NCBI GenBank assembly: GCA_017979445.1
Contig: CM030711.1
Span: 38,742,757 to 38,806,756, forward strand
DNA length: 64,000 nucleotides
Source of the DNA: Akebia trifoliata
Taxonomy: Eukaryota > Streptophyta > Magnoliopsida > Ranunculales > Lardizabalaceae
Direction: 5' to 3'
A program made the translations under genes and the position numbers. Shown here piece by piece: positions 1 to 10,479 of the stretch; within the stretch, counting starts at the first letter, position 1; each line of letters opens with the position of its first letter. The notes under the pieces are model-generated. The model was given only the letters and a program-made list of their open reading frames with translations, was not told the DNA's origin and did no database searches.

Positions 1-1605
1 TACTTAAAAAAATCCATATGCAGGTCCTCTGTTCTTCCACTACACACATTGATAGATACCATGATTACATCAAGCCCAACTTTAACCTACTGCTAAGATA
101 TCTGTTATGTTCAAGTAGAAGTTGTCAGGGTCTATTATTGAAGTAGAGGTTATTGGGGTTCTTTGGTGGCAAAGTATTGGGAGGGGAATCACAATAATGG
201 AAGTCCATTGCTGATACAACCATTATTAAATCACGGGCCTTGTGTGTGCATGCTTTACGGATGTGTATGATTAGAATGCATTACAATAATATGATATATA
301 GATATCTAACTAATCTTTATTCATTTCTACTTAGTGTAAAGGGAGCATGCCATTAGTTGAAAATTCAAGGGTATCCCAAATAAATACCAAATACAAGGGG
401 GCATGCATTACACTTTGGTGAATATTTGAGATACCCCCATTTTTGTTTTCGAACTGATGACATGCCCCCTTTGATCTTTTTCTTCTTTTCTAGACTGAAA
501 AAATTGATCTAAATACCCTCATTTCCAACCTGTACCAAAAAAACCTTATTTCTTTCTTCCTTAAATTAGTCATCTTCAACCCCCATAAAAAATTAATTTT
601 AATTTATTTAACTACATCTTCATTCCATCGTTTTGATCATTCTCTTAATCCTTCATATAAAACTTTGAAATTTTCTATGAAAATTCTCACCATCTTCTAC
701 TTCAAAAATCCTATCTTGTTNNNNNNNNNNNNNNNNNNNNNNNNNNNNNNNNNNNNNNNNNNNNNNNNNNNNNNNNNNNNNNNNNNNNNNNNNNNNNNNN
801 NNNNNNNNNNNNNNNNNNNNGATCCTGCTTGATTTGGTTCATATGTGTACTTGTTGTGATTCAATGACATGTTGAATAGAACACTTTCACAAGTACTTTC
901 ATTGGCAATGGGTTGAGTTGTTTTCTGGGACATGGGCCTCATCCAATTAGGCTTCATTGTATTATTCCTGGAACTTATTTATTTTAATAATTTAATGAGA
1001 AATTTCATTCCAGTTATCATTCATTTTGTGTAGTTTTTGATGGAAAGTGCATTTCTTTAAAAAAACAAAAATAAAAAAAAATTAAGGGGAAATTACTGAA
1101 ACAGCTATGTATTTTGTTGAAATTACTGAATTAGACTTTTTTATTTTATTTTAAATATTTATCAATGGTCGCCCATATGTTCAATTTTGTAATCATTTTT
1201 TCCGAAAGTTACTTGATGTACATCAATTTGATGAATTTACCTCTGCTTTGAACGAAGGTTCACAGCAAAGTAAATAAGTAGGAAATGTGACCGTACAATA
1301 TATAACCATTTTGGTAAAAGTACGTAATTACAAATTTGGGTAATGATCACTTTTGTAAATATTAGAAAAATATGACTGATTCAAGACTTTGTTGTAAAAT
1401 GGTTGTAATACTCCAAATGTAAACTCGTATTAGATAAATTGCATTATTTCATTGAGATTGTGTTGGAACTTACAAAATTGAGAACAATAAACTTCTGGAC
1501 AACTGGGAGCCTAAACAAATGACTTTCTCAAAAATCAACTCCTATGCCGGCAAATCCTTTTGCATCATAGAAAATTCTATGAACTTAAAAAAAAAAAAAA
1601 AATTA
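1..1605. other. AT-rich intergenic DNA with a 100-N gap
   Basis: I see no gene here. The stretch is AT-rich with long A and T runs. Positions 721-820 are exactly 100 Ns, the usual placeholder for an assembly gap of unknown size. Any reading frame crossing the gap is meaningless. Confidence 0.8.
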
Positions 1606-2010
1606 GCTTTCAGAGTTGAATTTTAAATTTAAATTTAGAACCTTGGATCAAGCCCAAAATAAATAAATTAGGGTCTATTTTTTCCATGAAATTTATAGGA
1701 CTGGTGTTGGATTGCGAATGTGATAATCCATTTGAGCCAAATGACCCTTAACCTAACAAGACATAATATCTTATTATCAAGGAAAGTGTTTTTCAATTAA
1801 CAAAGAGAAACTCTTTCCTTTTTTGACTTGGTAACATTTGAAATCTTAGATTAAAAAAGCCCTTTAGATCAAATGGGTTATCAAATTGGCAAATCCAACA
1901 CCACTTCCCTCTAAATTTCATGGAAAATCTTAGATTAAAAAAAAAACTTTTTTCTTTATTCTTGATCCAAGGTTTTGAAAATTGATGGCTAGTGAACTCC
2001 CAAATCAAAA
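1606..2010. mobile_element. Foldback MITE, family 2, with ~100-bp terminal inverted repeats
   Basis: The left arm from about 1635 (ACCTTGGATCAAG, then TCCATGAAATTTA, then GTGTTGGATT) recurs as its reverse complement ending near 1975 (CTTGATCCAAGGT). The arms are imperfect over about 100 bp. No coding capacity is visible, so this is a non-autonomous DNA element. Related pieces lie near 8570-8760, 49240-49320 and 57570-57800. The family is unnamed by me and the target duplication is not clear. Confidence 0.6.
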
Positions 2011-2082
2011 TTTAATGGTGAAATATATATATAGTGTAGTGTTCTTTTGATAAAATCCTAGATAATATTCTAGACAAATCAT

Positions 2083-2377
2083 TTTTGTCTTATATGGGTT
2101 AAAAATGTTAGAATAGGCTGATTTTTTGTGAGGATGATCTCTATAACAAGAAAATCATTATTACAAAAAATTAGCAAGCTCTGAAATTTCTAACCCTAAT
2201 TTATAAGATGAAGAATCATGAATTGTCAATCTTAACCGTTAGTTTGTAATCACTATTCATGGGGTTAGAAGTTTTAGAATTTGTTGATTTTTTGTGAGGA
2301 TGATTTACCGATTATAGAGATCATCCTCACAAAAAATCATTCCATTTCGAATCTTTTTAATCATATAAGACAAAACT
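2083..2377. mobile_element. Foldback MITE, family 1, copy 1
   Basis: Outer ends are TTGTCTTATATGGGTT and the inverted form ATATAAGACAAAA. Inside lie two copies, in opposite orientation, of a GCTGATTTTTTGTGAGGATGATC-like module, so the element can fold into nested hairpins. Three more copies of the same design occur at about 27215-27490, 31195-31340 and 41437-41700. There is no open reading frame. Type of transposase unknown. Confidence 0.65.
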
Positions 2378-2682
2378 TTATAAAGAATATTGATTATATA
2401 TATATATAAATTTTTTTTTTTTAAATAGGTAGAATTTTTTCCACTGCGTCCATCAATCAATGTGACATCATATCATGTTTTTGGATGCCACAAGATAGAC
2501 ACAACGACTTTACTATTAGCAGCAACCACAAATAAAGGTCTAATGCTGGACTTATTATGAACGGCTTACAGCAACGACACAACTTACAAAGCAACGTACA
2601 TCATAAAGATGTACGGCTAGACTTACTATGAAGTATGAACAACCTCCAGCAACACCACAACTTACAACGAAACGTATATCTT

Positions 2683-2706
2683 TTGAGAGAGAGAGAGAGA
2701 GAGAGG
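2683..2706 (+). repeat. (GA)n microsatellite
   Basis: A simple GA run of about twelve units in otherwise unremarkable intergenic DNA. Confidence 0.9.
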
Positions 2707-3400
2707 AGTAGCAGGTGAAGATGAAACACCAAAGAATAACAGTAGTTTAGGGCTTTTTTTAAATAAAAAAAAATTAAGTGTAATTTGCTAAATTTAGATC
2801 TTTGTGAAGATTTGTCCTTTTTGGATTAGCAGAGGCCTAGAGGGTATCAAAGACAAATTTGGGTTTTATCTCTATTTCAAAGCACTGATGAAATGTCCTA
2901 ATCAAATTGAATTTTTCTCTAAAATTGAACTTTTAAAACCATGCTTCTATCTTTATTAACTGTATACAGTCTAAAATGAATATTAAATAATCAAATATCC
3001 TTTGTAAGGAGTAATTCTAAGTTGTGATCGCTTTTAAATTTCTTAATCACGTGACCACGTGACATTGAACCTTAATATGTCATTTTTTTCCCTCTTCATT
3101 TCTCTTTAGATGGTGTAAGATTTACTTTATAAGAATTAAATGCCTCATCGGATCTTCACCATTTCTCAACCTTCTCTCTTTGCAATCCCATAATTTATAA
3201 TATTTTTTTCCTTTTCTTTTAAATAGAGAATATATTTTTAAAAGCCAAAATCAATTTGAAAAAACTCGGTGGATTAACCCTAAAGAGAATTCTTGTGCTG
3301 TTTGACACTAGCAAACTTTATTAATATTATAAAATAATATTGACACTTAACATTGATCCCTAAAGACTCCATAATTTTGAGGATTCTTTACTTTAGTATC
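2707..3400. other. Intergenic DNA with a decayed dispersed repeat
   Basis: No gene is visible. The part from about 2890 to 3130 shares phrases with the dispersed repeat at 12230-12860 and 26850-27770, for example the CACGTGACATTGAAC stretch followed by a pyrimidine-rich run. Confidence 0.5.
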
Positions 3401-3405
3401 GTGCT

Positions 3406-3435
3406 CACACACACACACACACACAGACACACACA
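3406..3435 (+). repeat. (AC)n microsatellite
   Basis: A dinucleotide AC run with one AG interruption, immediately upstream of a SINE-like sequence. Confidence 0.9.
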
Positions 3436-3440
3436 TAAGG

Positions 3441-3693
3441 TTGGGTTAACCCCAAAGGATTGACCTAGTGGCAAGCCAAGTTTTGATAAACTTCTTAGGA
3501 AGGGTAGGTCAAGTGTTTGATATTCCATGAAGCAATGAATTCCTTGGGGCCACCCTTTAGGATTTGAATGACCCTCAACTCAATCAGTTGCATATAAGAC
3601 TTTTTGAAGGAGCGGTGCGTGTGATCGTGATATTAGTCTCACTTGAAGGGTGGGGATACCCACGAGAAGTACAAAAAAAAAAAAAAAAAAAAA
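3441..3693 (+). mobile_element. tRNA-like SINE with poly(A) tail
   Basis: The sequence starts with a segment resembling a tRNA A box (TTGACCTAGTGGCAAG). About 40 bases later comes a weak B-box-like stretch (AGTGTTTGATATTCC). It ends in about 21 consecutive As at 3673-3693. Length of about 250 bp, lack of coding sequence and the terminal A run fit a plant tRNA-derived SINE. The B box departs from consensus and I could not find a clean target duplication, so an oligo-A-tailed LINE fragment is an alternative. Confidence 0.45.
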
Positions 3694-3967
3694 GATCGAT
3701 CGATTTATGATGACTCATAAGAAAACACATGATCTCAACTATGTAAACACAAAATCCAACAATAGGGATTTATACATATCTAGATATCACAAATCTCGAG
3801 GATATTTCTTTTGAGGATAAATCTCAATGGTTGGATTTTATATGAACACGGTTGGTATCATGTATATCTACATGTGTATGGAAAACATGGTACCACTCGG
3901 ATGTAGAACACAAAATTTTAAGAACTATATAAATATGAAAAAAAAAGAAAGATATTTTTATCGTTGA

Positions 3968-4395
3968 TCAAGGCATTTTAAATTGACTGGGAATCCAAAT
4001 AGTATCCTGTTTCTATAATAAAGGAAAGTTGTCTACATGGCAAGTTTTTGTTGGAGTTTGAAACACCTAGGACTCTTAATCAAGCCATGCACGTAGTCTG
4101 ATGTGTTTGAACTCCAACAAAAATGAGCCATGTAGACACTTAACGTCGTTATAGGAACGAGAAACCGTTCTAGTCGTGACTTTTTAAATTGACTAAGGAT
4201 CCAATACATTGTCCCGTTCCCATAATAAAGATAAGGTGTCTACATGGCACGTTTTGTTGGAGTTTGAAACACCTAGGATTCTTAATCAAGTTGTTTACAC
4301 AACCTGATGTGTTTGAACTCCAACAAAAATGTGCCACACAGACACCTGACGTTGTTATAGGAGTGGGACACTTTTATGGGTCGCAACTCTTTTAA
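3968..4395. repeat. Tandem pair of ~214-bp foldback units
   Basis: Two copies lie head to tail, starting at 3968 and 4184 (shared start TTTAAATTGACT). Each unit is itself an inverted repeat: an arm with GTCTACATGGCA and TTGTTGGAGTTTGAAACAC is followed by its reverse complement (TGTTTGAACTCCAACAAAA, then CATGTAGACAC). Outer ends resemble CCCGTTCCTATAATAA. It looks like a MITE that was duplicated in tandem, not a gene. Confidence 0.65.
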
Positions 4396-4984
4396 AATTT
4401 TGAGTTAAGTGGTCATTTATTTTTTAAACATTTTTACCAGGCAAAACTAAGTGTCTTTAGAAAAAAAAAAAATCTAATTTATACCATGAACATTAAATGA
4501 TCAAGAGTGTTTGAAAACTGAAGGTTGAGTTTGAGAGTTCAATTCTCTCAAGTTTGTTAGGAAGTTGTGGTACGGGGCACACAATTACAACTGAAGTAGA
4601 AAATAAAAAAAATGGAAAAATGATGAACACCAAAATTTAACGTGGAAAAACCTCTTGAAATTAGAGTAAAAATCACGGGTAAATTGTAAAAGGATTTCAC
4701 TATTGCAAAAGAATTACAACAATTTCTCTCTAAAATAAGGAGAGTACAATTGACAATACTCTCTCTTTCTGATAATAGGAGAAAATACACTCTCTCTTTA
4801 ATAAAGATAGGATACAACACAATGATGAGATTATCTTTGAAGAAGAGGAGGCATGTATATATAAAATGAGGAAAGTGATTATAATTTTTATCTAGTTGTC
4901 AAATTTGACTTATTCAGTCATCATTTTTGATTTTTTCAGTCATCAAATTTGATTTTTCTTAATCGCCTTCAGCCATCAAAAGTA
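4396..4984. other. Intergenic DNA, possible old LTR piece
   Basis: No supportable gene. Around 4635-4675 there is an AATTTAACGTGGAAAAACC-like stretch of a kind I associate with plant LTR and leader repeats, but boundaries cannot be drawn. Confidence 0.35.
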
Positions 4985-5779
4985 ACTTTATTATCTGACA
5001 AATGAGTCTTAGTAAGGCGAGGAACATGTTTTCCTTTTACAAAAAAATGTAACCCATTTCATACCTTTAAAAGCTTATTATTTTCTATGTTTCCTTCTTT
5101 ATTGGTTTATTTCCACTTAATATAAATGGTTCAAATAATGGAAATATGAAATATCTTGAAAGCTTCTAAAAACTTGTTTGAGTCAGTGTTCCCCTTGACC
5201 TCGTTTGTTCTTTACAAGTGCGTCCCACCTCCATAACTTCCATATATAAATAGTTGAGTAGCGTGTAGGGCTTTAAAATTAAGTAAATATATGGACTACC
5301 ATATTGCCCACCCTGAGCCCTACTTGGCTCCACCCATGGTGGTAGGGTTAGGCTTGGCCATTAATATATTTTAAACGTATATATTATAAATACATAGATG
5401 AATAATTTTCTAACACAAGATAGGTTAAACATATTATAAATAAAAAAAGTCTACTTCTATTTCCAATCCTTATTTTTTTCATCAAATAATTCCAAATGAG
5501 TAACAAAAGTTGAATTAATTTTTATTTTATTTTATAGTCTGAAAATCAACCTCAGTTCTGCGTGGACTCAATAAGACTACTCTCTGGCATAGCTAATTTA
5601 GGCCTGATAGCAAAATAAGACCGATTTATGTATAGACCACCTCTGTAGGGGCAAGTTAGGGCCCAAACTGAGCCCAGTCCGAACCTGCCCATTGAAATCG
5701 CTAAATATACCTATGTCCATGGCCTCCTATTTTTTTAATGAAACAGATTTTTTGGAAAATGCATAAAAAAAAAAAAAAA

Positions 5780-6070
5780 AAGCACTCCAGAGGTTTTACT
5801 TTTCAAATGCGAGAAGATAGATCATCATGACCCGTAACATGAATTTTCAATGGCAGTTGTACAAATTTAATTGTACAAAATAATAATAATAATTATATGA
5901 TCTCATTGAGGTTGATCGCCTATATGCCCGAGGTGGGAAACCCTACCTTCACACTTACACCTATCCAAAAAAAAAAAAACTTGAAAATGGAGGGCGCCCG
6001 CTATGTGCTTTTCGTCCTTCTCCTCATTAGTTCTTCCATCATGAACATTGCCCTTAAATCTAGACTATAA
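5780..6070 (+). pseudogene. 5' relic of an LRR receptor kinase (upstream region and signal peptide)
   Basis: A reading frame at 5987-6070 starts MEGARYVLFVLLLISSS, which aligns with MEGTRYALFFLLLSYSF at the start of the intact receptor kinase at 42868. Upstream similarity also holds: the AGAGGTTTTACTTTTCAAATGC stretch near 5790 matches the one near 42693. After about 24 codons the similarity stops and the frame ends at TAA, so LRRs, membrane segment and kinase are all absent. A 40-bp insertion with a poly(A) run sits just before the ATG. This is a truncated duplicate with no expected function, although it could still be transcribed. Confidence 0.7.
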
Positions 6071-6678
6071 ACGTGGTATTCATAAAGAGAGCTTTTTGTT
6101 CATGTTTGAAGGGGGCTAACAAATTATGTAATGGTTACCAAATTGTAACTGAGTTGACTCATTCATGGATTGGCTCACAAATCCAGATACGTAGTCTGCA
6201 TTTTGCAAAGAATCCCTCTCTCTCTCTCTTTTATATTGTTTTGTGATCGAGTTTCAAATTATTACCATTTAATTCAGTTATTATAGCTCAAACTCACCCA
6301 AACACCATCCAGGAAAATAATTATAATAATAAATAAATAAATAAAGGTAAAAGCAAAAGCACTTTTAATAACTACCATCACATTATCATCAATTCATCAT
6401 GATTACATAATTACTTAAACAGACCCTTAAAAGACAGTAAACCAAGTCTTTTTAATTATTTTTTATTTTTTAATACGTTCTTCTACTCAGAATATGAGCC
6501 CTTTATCGTAATATATGAGCTCTTCATTCCACAAGATAACCTATTCAAGCATTATAACCCATACTTACAACAAATGCACTTAACTTCATTAATTAAACTA
6601 ATTTGACTTAATTGGCCTTGATGATGATATTGTTGTGGAAGTAGGGGTTCATGGGGCTGAGCCACCATGGCCGGGTAA

Positions 6679-7089
6679 CTAATTATAGCCTCCACGTCCC
6701 ATTGTTTCATAAGTAGTCCCATTGTTGAATTCAGTTGATACACCAAGAAATCTTCTTCCTGTAAAATGGGAATAAAAGTACATTTTATTTTGTTAGCATA
6801 GTAACATAGTTCGGATTCGGTAGATATTATCAAATTAGATCCTTGTCGGAATCCAAATATTGATCTAGATTCGAAATTATCAAATCAAAACTGATCGGAT
6901 TTCAGGTCTGATCTGATCCATTAACAACTTTAAGCGTTGAGACACAAATTGCAAAAAACATGGATATGGTTTGATGTGCTTACCAAGGTTGAGTTGGAGA
7001 TTTGCAGTAGCCATACCAGAAGACAAGAGCAACATCACTACCACAAAAATGGTAACCAACATTATCTTAGAGCCCTGAGTGTTAGCCAT
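6679..7089 (-). CDS. Small secreted protein, 61 aa, two exons (paralogue A)
   Basis: I do not recognise the family. Exon 1 is 7089-6984 (35 codons plus one base) and exon 2 is 6758-6679, ending in TAG. The intron has a GTAAGC donor and a TTTTACAG acceptor. Residues 1-30 form a classic signal peptide (charged start, then hydrophobic IMLVTIFVVVMLLLSSGMA). The predicted mature part is only about 31 residues: NLQLNLGRRFLGVSTE, then a degenerate tail ending GRGGYN. The paralogue at 25206-25628 has the same exon sizes and splice sites, and exon 1 of both is exactly 106 bases. Conservation concentrates in the signal peptide and the GRRFLGVSTE segment; the tail has diverged and is shorter here. The mature chain has no cysteines, so it resembles a linear peptide-hormone precursor more than a defensin. 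That role is inference. Confidence 0.55.
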
Positions 7090-7199
7090 TTGCGTTGTTC
7101 TCTACTCCTCTTTTTATTTTTTATTTTTTTATGAGCACTACCAAAACTTAGCAAAGCAATGATTTTTTAATTAAGAGTTTGGTCCTAAGCCAGTTATTT

Positions 7200-8560
7200 A
7201 TAGCGAAAAAAAAAGGGTAAAATTACTTAAAAGGACCCAGTATATATTAAAAATGAAGAACGAAGTTGAGATTCAAAAAAAGTTAAACAATGTCGAGCTC
7301 ACCAACTTTTATTGTTGATTTTGACAATTTTTTATAAAAAATTCAAATTCGACAATAAAAATGTTGAACCCAAAAAATAAAAATTGGTAAGCTCGACGCT
7401 AGTAAAACTCACCCATTTTCATTTTTCAAGTTTTTTCAACAAAAATACATGGAAAGATCAACTAAAAATTTGACATAATGACTTGCATAAATGATTTCAA
7501 AAATAAAAAATAAAAAATAAAAAAATCCTTGACCGATTTTAATCCAAAAACAAAATATAAAAAATTGAAAAGAAAAACCTAACTTTTTATATGCATCTTC
7601 AAAATGCTTGAAATTACCCTTGAAAATGGCTTCTTCTTCCTTCTTGAATCGTTTCCATCAAAATGGAGTCTCCGAAACTCGAATAGGATGCTAGAAATCT
7701 ATTTTTTTGGATGAAAATGGTGAGTTCGAAGGGTAAGGGTAGTTTCAACATTTCAATCGTAAGAAATGTGTGGAGTGGTAAATAAAAGTTTTACTAAATG
7801 AACTATTAAGTGAAGCCCTAAAACTTAGGGATTAATTAGAAAAAAATTCCTCCACCAGGGTCCTTTAATTAATTTTTCCAAAAAAAAAAAAAAAAAAGGG
7901 TATAGGGGATCATTATTAGTCCTAGAGTAGGGGATCATTCCATGTTTCATAGGGTCAACAAATTTTTTATAAAAGAATTTATTGGATAGACTTATCTGTT
8001 CCATTTTTATTTAAAAAAAAGTCCCTTACTTTATCAACTTTGTTACTCAACAAATCCGGAGTCAGATACACATTATTTTAAACAATTAAAATACTTATAA
8101 TACCCTTGATTTTTTATCATATATCCCATTATATCGGGGGCATCATATGTATTTAACACTATGTGAAAATTGAAAATTTTGATAGCCTATAGCCGTTGAA
8201 AATTTTGATGATCCCCAATTTGACGGCTTAGAGCCTTCAAATTTCTCTCATCCTCCATTAATTTAACGGTTTCGGTCCATCGAAAAAAAAATTGATAATG
8301 AAAATTTTGACACCTTGGTCCATCAAATTTTATGAAATTCAACAGCCTTGGACTGTCAAATATAGGTTTTTTCACGTTGTGTAACTTTCTAAAAAAGATG
8401 TAGGTCATAATACAAGGTTTGTGAAGAAAGAATAACATTTTCCCTACTAAGTTAGTAAGGAAAGTTTTCGAAATAATTATTGGCATCCAAAACTATGATC
8501 TGATCCCAAAGGGTTGTAGAAGATAAAATTCTAAGAACTTTGAAAAAAAAAATAAAAAAA
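7200..8560. other. Non-coding DNA with short inverted repeats
   Basis: No gene is supported. Around 7300-7400 there are inverted copies of TTGTTGATTTTGACAATTTTT-like and ATTCGACAATAAAAATGTTGAAC-like segments; the same design recurs at 26060-26220 in the duplicated block. At 8180-8365 a short motif of the form GACGGCTTxGAxCCxTCAAAT recurs in both orientations, resembling the subterminal repeats of a DNA transposon, but no ends were found. Confidence 0.4.
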
Positions 8561-8569
8561 AAGTTAATT

Positions 8570-8760
8570 ATCACTATTGCATTTCAATTTTAAATTTGAG
8601 AGTTCAGTAGCCATCTATTTTCAACACCATGGATCAAGCTTAAAATAGATTTATTTTTTTATTTTTTCTTTTGAATATGAGTTTCCCCATAAGATCTAGA
8701 AGTTTATAGTGTTGGATTTCAAAAATCTTACTATGTAAGTCAAGTTAATATGTGTTTTAG
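8570..8760. mobile_element. Fragment of foldback MITE family 2
   Basis: Shares TTTGAGAGTTCAGTAGCCATC, CATGGATCAAGC and GTGTTGGATTTC with the family 2 element at 1606-2010. Only one arm and part of the centre are present. Confidence 0.45.
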
Positions 8761-8896
8761 AAAGAAATGTTTGTTGAATAACATCTATATATATAATAAA
8801 ACACAACTGAGTTGGAACAGTTGTGTGTAACACAAACGTCCAATCATGTACAATTTTGTGGGTTAAACCTCTCATAAAGCTATAGTGTCATGGGAT

Positions 8897-9345
8897 CCAT
8901 TTTATATTCTTTATTCTTTACCTCCTCTAATTTTACTATATATTATCTTCTACTCATTTTAATCCACTTTATTGAAAAATAAAGTGGATTAAAGGAATGG
9001 GTAAAAGAGAAAATATACAAAAGTTAAGAGAGATAAAGATTAAATGAAATAAAGTGAGCCTAAGAAACTATAGCTTGATAGAAGGGGTATTATTTAAAAA
9101 ATGAGATTAAAAGGGTAAGAGATGAAAAGTAATAAAGTGGATTATAGTAAAGCTAGAGAAGGGGGGATCCTCTTTCGGGTAAAGGGGTAAAAGTGAAAAT
9201 AAATAGAGTTCGATAATTATTATTAAAAAATAATAATGAGATTAAGGGGGTAAAACATGAAAAATAATCAAGTGTATTAAAGGGGTAGAAGAGAAAATAT
9301 AGTAAAATTGGAGGAGGTGAAGAATAAATAAAATAAAGTGGGTGA
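8897..9345. mobile_element. 449-bp foldback element with perfect 7-bp target duplication
   Basis: The left arm (CCATTTTATATTCTTTATTC, then ACCTCCTCTAATTTTACTATA, then TAATCCACTTTA) is repeated in inverted form at the right end (about 9264-9345). The element is flanked by ATGGGAT at 8890-8896 and ATGGGAT at 9346-9352. The interior repeats an AAGTGGATTAAAGG-like motif several times. There is no coding sequence. The arm length (about 75 bp) and the 7-bp duplication suggest a MITE of the hAT or Mutator type; the family is not determined. Confidence 0.7.
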
Positions 9346-10340
9346 ATGGGATATTCCGAAAGTTTGAAAATAAATTAGGGATAGTAAGTATGACTAGAAT
9401 ACTATTGGTCATTTTTTTTAATTTATATTTGGGGCTGTTGGTTAAAACTGTGGTTGTGGGAGTTGAAACTTGTGCTAGATCCTGTCTTTATTTTTCTGAA
9501 AAACATTTTCTTAATATCACTTCTCAGAAAATTGAAAATCTCCCTTGTAGGAACCCTGAAAGGAGTTGGCTATGAATTTATGGTTTGTGCAATAGACAAA
9601 ATCACCCATAGGGCAAAAAGTTACAAAATTGAGGAAAAAGTAACCCAAAACTGAGTTGGACCCACAAAATTGCTCCTGGTGTACACTGTTGTGCCAAATA
9701 TAATTCAACAACTAAATTAAAGACACAAACATAACAAAACTCCTACAACTTAAGTAAGCAATATTACTCAACAAAAAAAAAAAAAAAAAAAAAACTTAAG
9801 CAATATATTTCACTTACATAAAAATTAACTTCGTAAATCTACAATATAGTCCCTTTGTCAAAGTGAAGTGGGAATAATCCCACATTGCTAGCTGAGAGGG
9901 CTTTAACTAAACATGGATTTTTTTTTTGTGAGACCGACCTCTTATTGTTTTTAGTTATTAATATTTTCTTTAAGACTTTTTAAAACATCTTATACTAAAT
10001 TTTTTGGGCTTTCTGCAAAGATTTCACATGCCTCATATCTACCATATACACTGCAAGGATATTGATAGATGGAAATGAATCGAGAGTCAGTTGATTCTGG
10101 TGATAGAGTTGCTGATAATCCTTCACACAATTTGAGAGGCATGGATTGGCTGTTTCATTTCTTTTGCTTCTCTTTTCTTCGGTACTCCATATTTTCTTGC
10201 AGCAAATGCTATATTTTGTTTTATATGGTCCCTCTTTGTACCCTGATCCTGCCATTTCACTACCACTGTTTTTTTGTTCCTGCATAATATACTGGAAAGA
10301 AGTTTCTCTTATTTCTCCTTACTTTCTGCTTTTGCTGCAG
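9346..10340. other. Intergenic DNA upstream of the HAD exon
   Basis: Several short open frames exist (for instance 9342-9575) but none resembles a known protein or has a paired splice structure I trust. A 22-A run lies near 9773-9794. Earlier exons of the HAD gene might be expected here, but I could not identify one. Confidence 0.45.
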
Positions 10341-10475
10341 ATGACGTTCTCTCCAGCACTCAGTAGAGAGTTCCGCCCTTATAAACCGAGCCCAGCTCCA
10401 CTGCTACATATCTGTTCAACATGGGATGTACATCCTAATGAAGTAATGATGGTTGGTGATAGCCTTAGAGATGAC
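10341..10475 (+). pseudogene. Isolated exon of a HAD-superfamily phosphatase-like protein
   Basis: A 45-codon exon reads MTFSPALSREFRPYKPSP and later EVMMVGDSLRDD. This is HAD motif III/IV: the conserved lysine in YKP and the Mg-binding aspartates in GDSLRDD. It resembles the plant family that includes Arabidopsis At2g33255 (recognised from memory). It is bounded by a good acceptor (TTTTGCTGCAG) and donor (GAC|GTGAGT), as a real internal exon would be. I could find neither the upstream exons with the catalytic DxDxT motif nor the downstream exon within several kilobases. It is therefore most likely a duplicated or stranded exon. A gene with very long introns reaching outside the recognisable part cannot be excluded. 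Confidence 0.6.
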
Positions 10476-10479
10476 GTGA

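Larger units (their letters stand above)
4985..7990. repeat. Segmental duplication, copy A (partner 23980-26620)
   Basis: Long collinear similarity to 23980-26620 starts near the GAGTCTTAGTAAGGCGAG / GAGTCTTTGTAAGACGAG pair. It continues through TTCAAATAATGGAAA, the CTGCTCTCTGGCATAGC region, the GGGGGCTAACAAATTATG block and the two-exon secreted-protein gene, and ends near the GGGGATCATT...CATGTTTCATAG motif. Copy A carries about 500 bp (5570-6090) that copy B lacks; this extra part includes an LRR kinase relic. Small indels are scattered throughout. Confidence 0.75.

Noticed and set aside
697..957. 86-codon frame on the minus strand
   Set aside because: It crosses the 100-N gap, so a third of the codons are unknown.
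9342..9575. 77-codon frame with a hydrophobic start resembling a signal peptide
   Set aside because: No homologue recognised, no paralogue in the window and no convincing promoter; the start also lies inside a foldback element.
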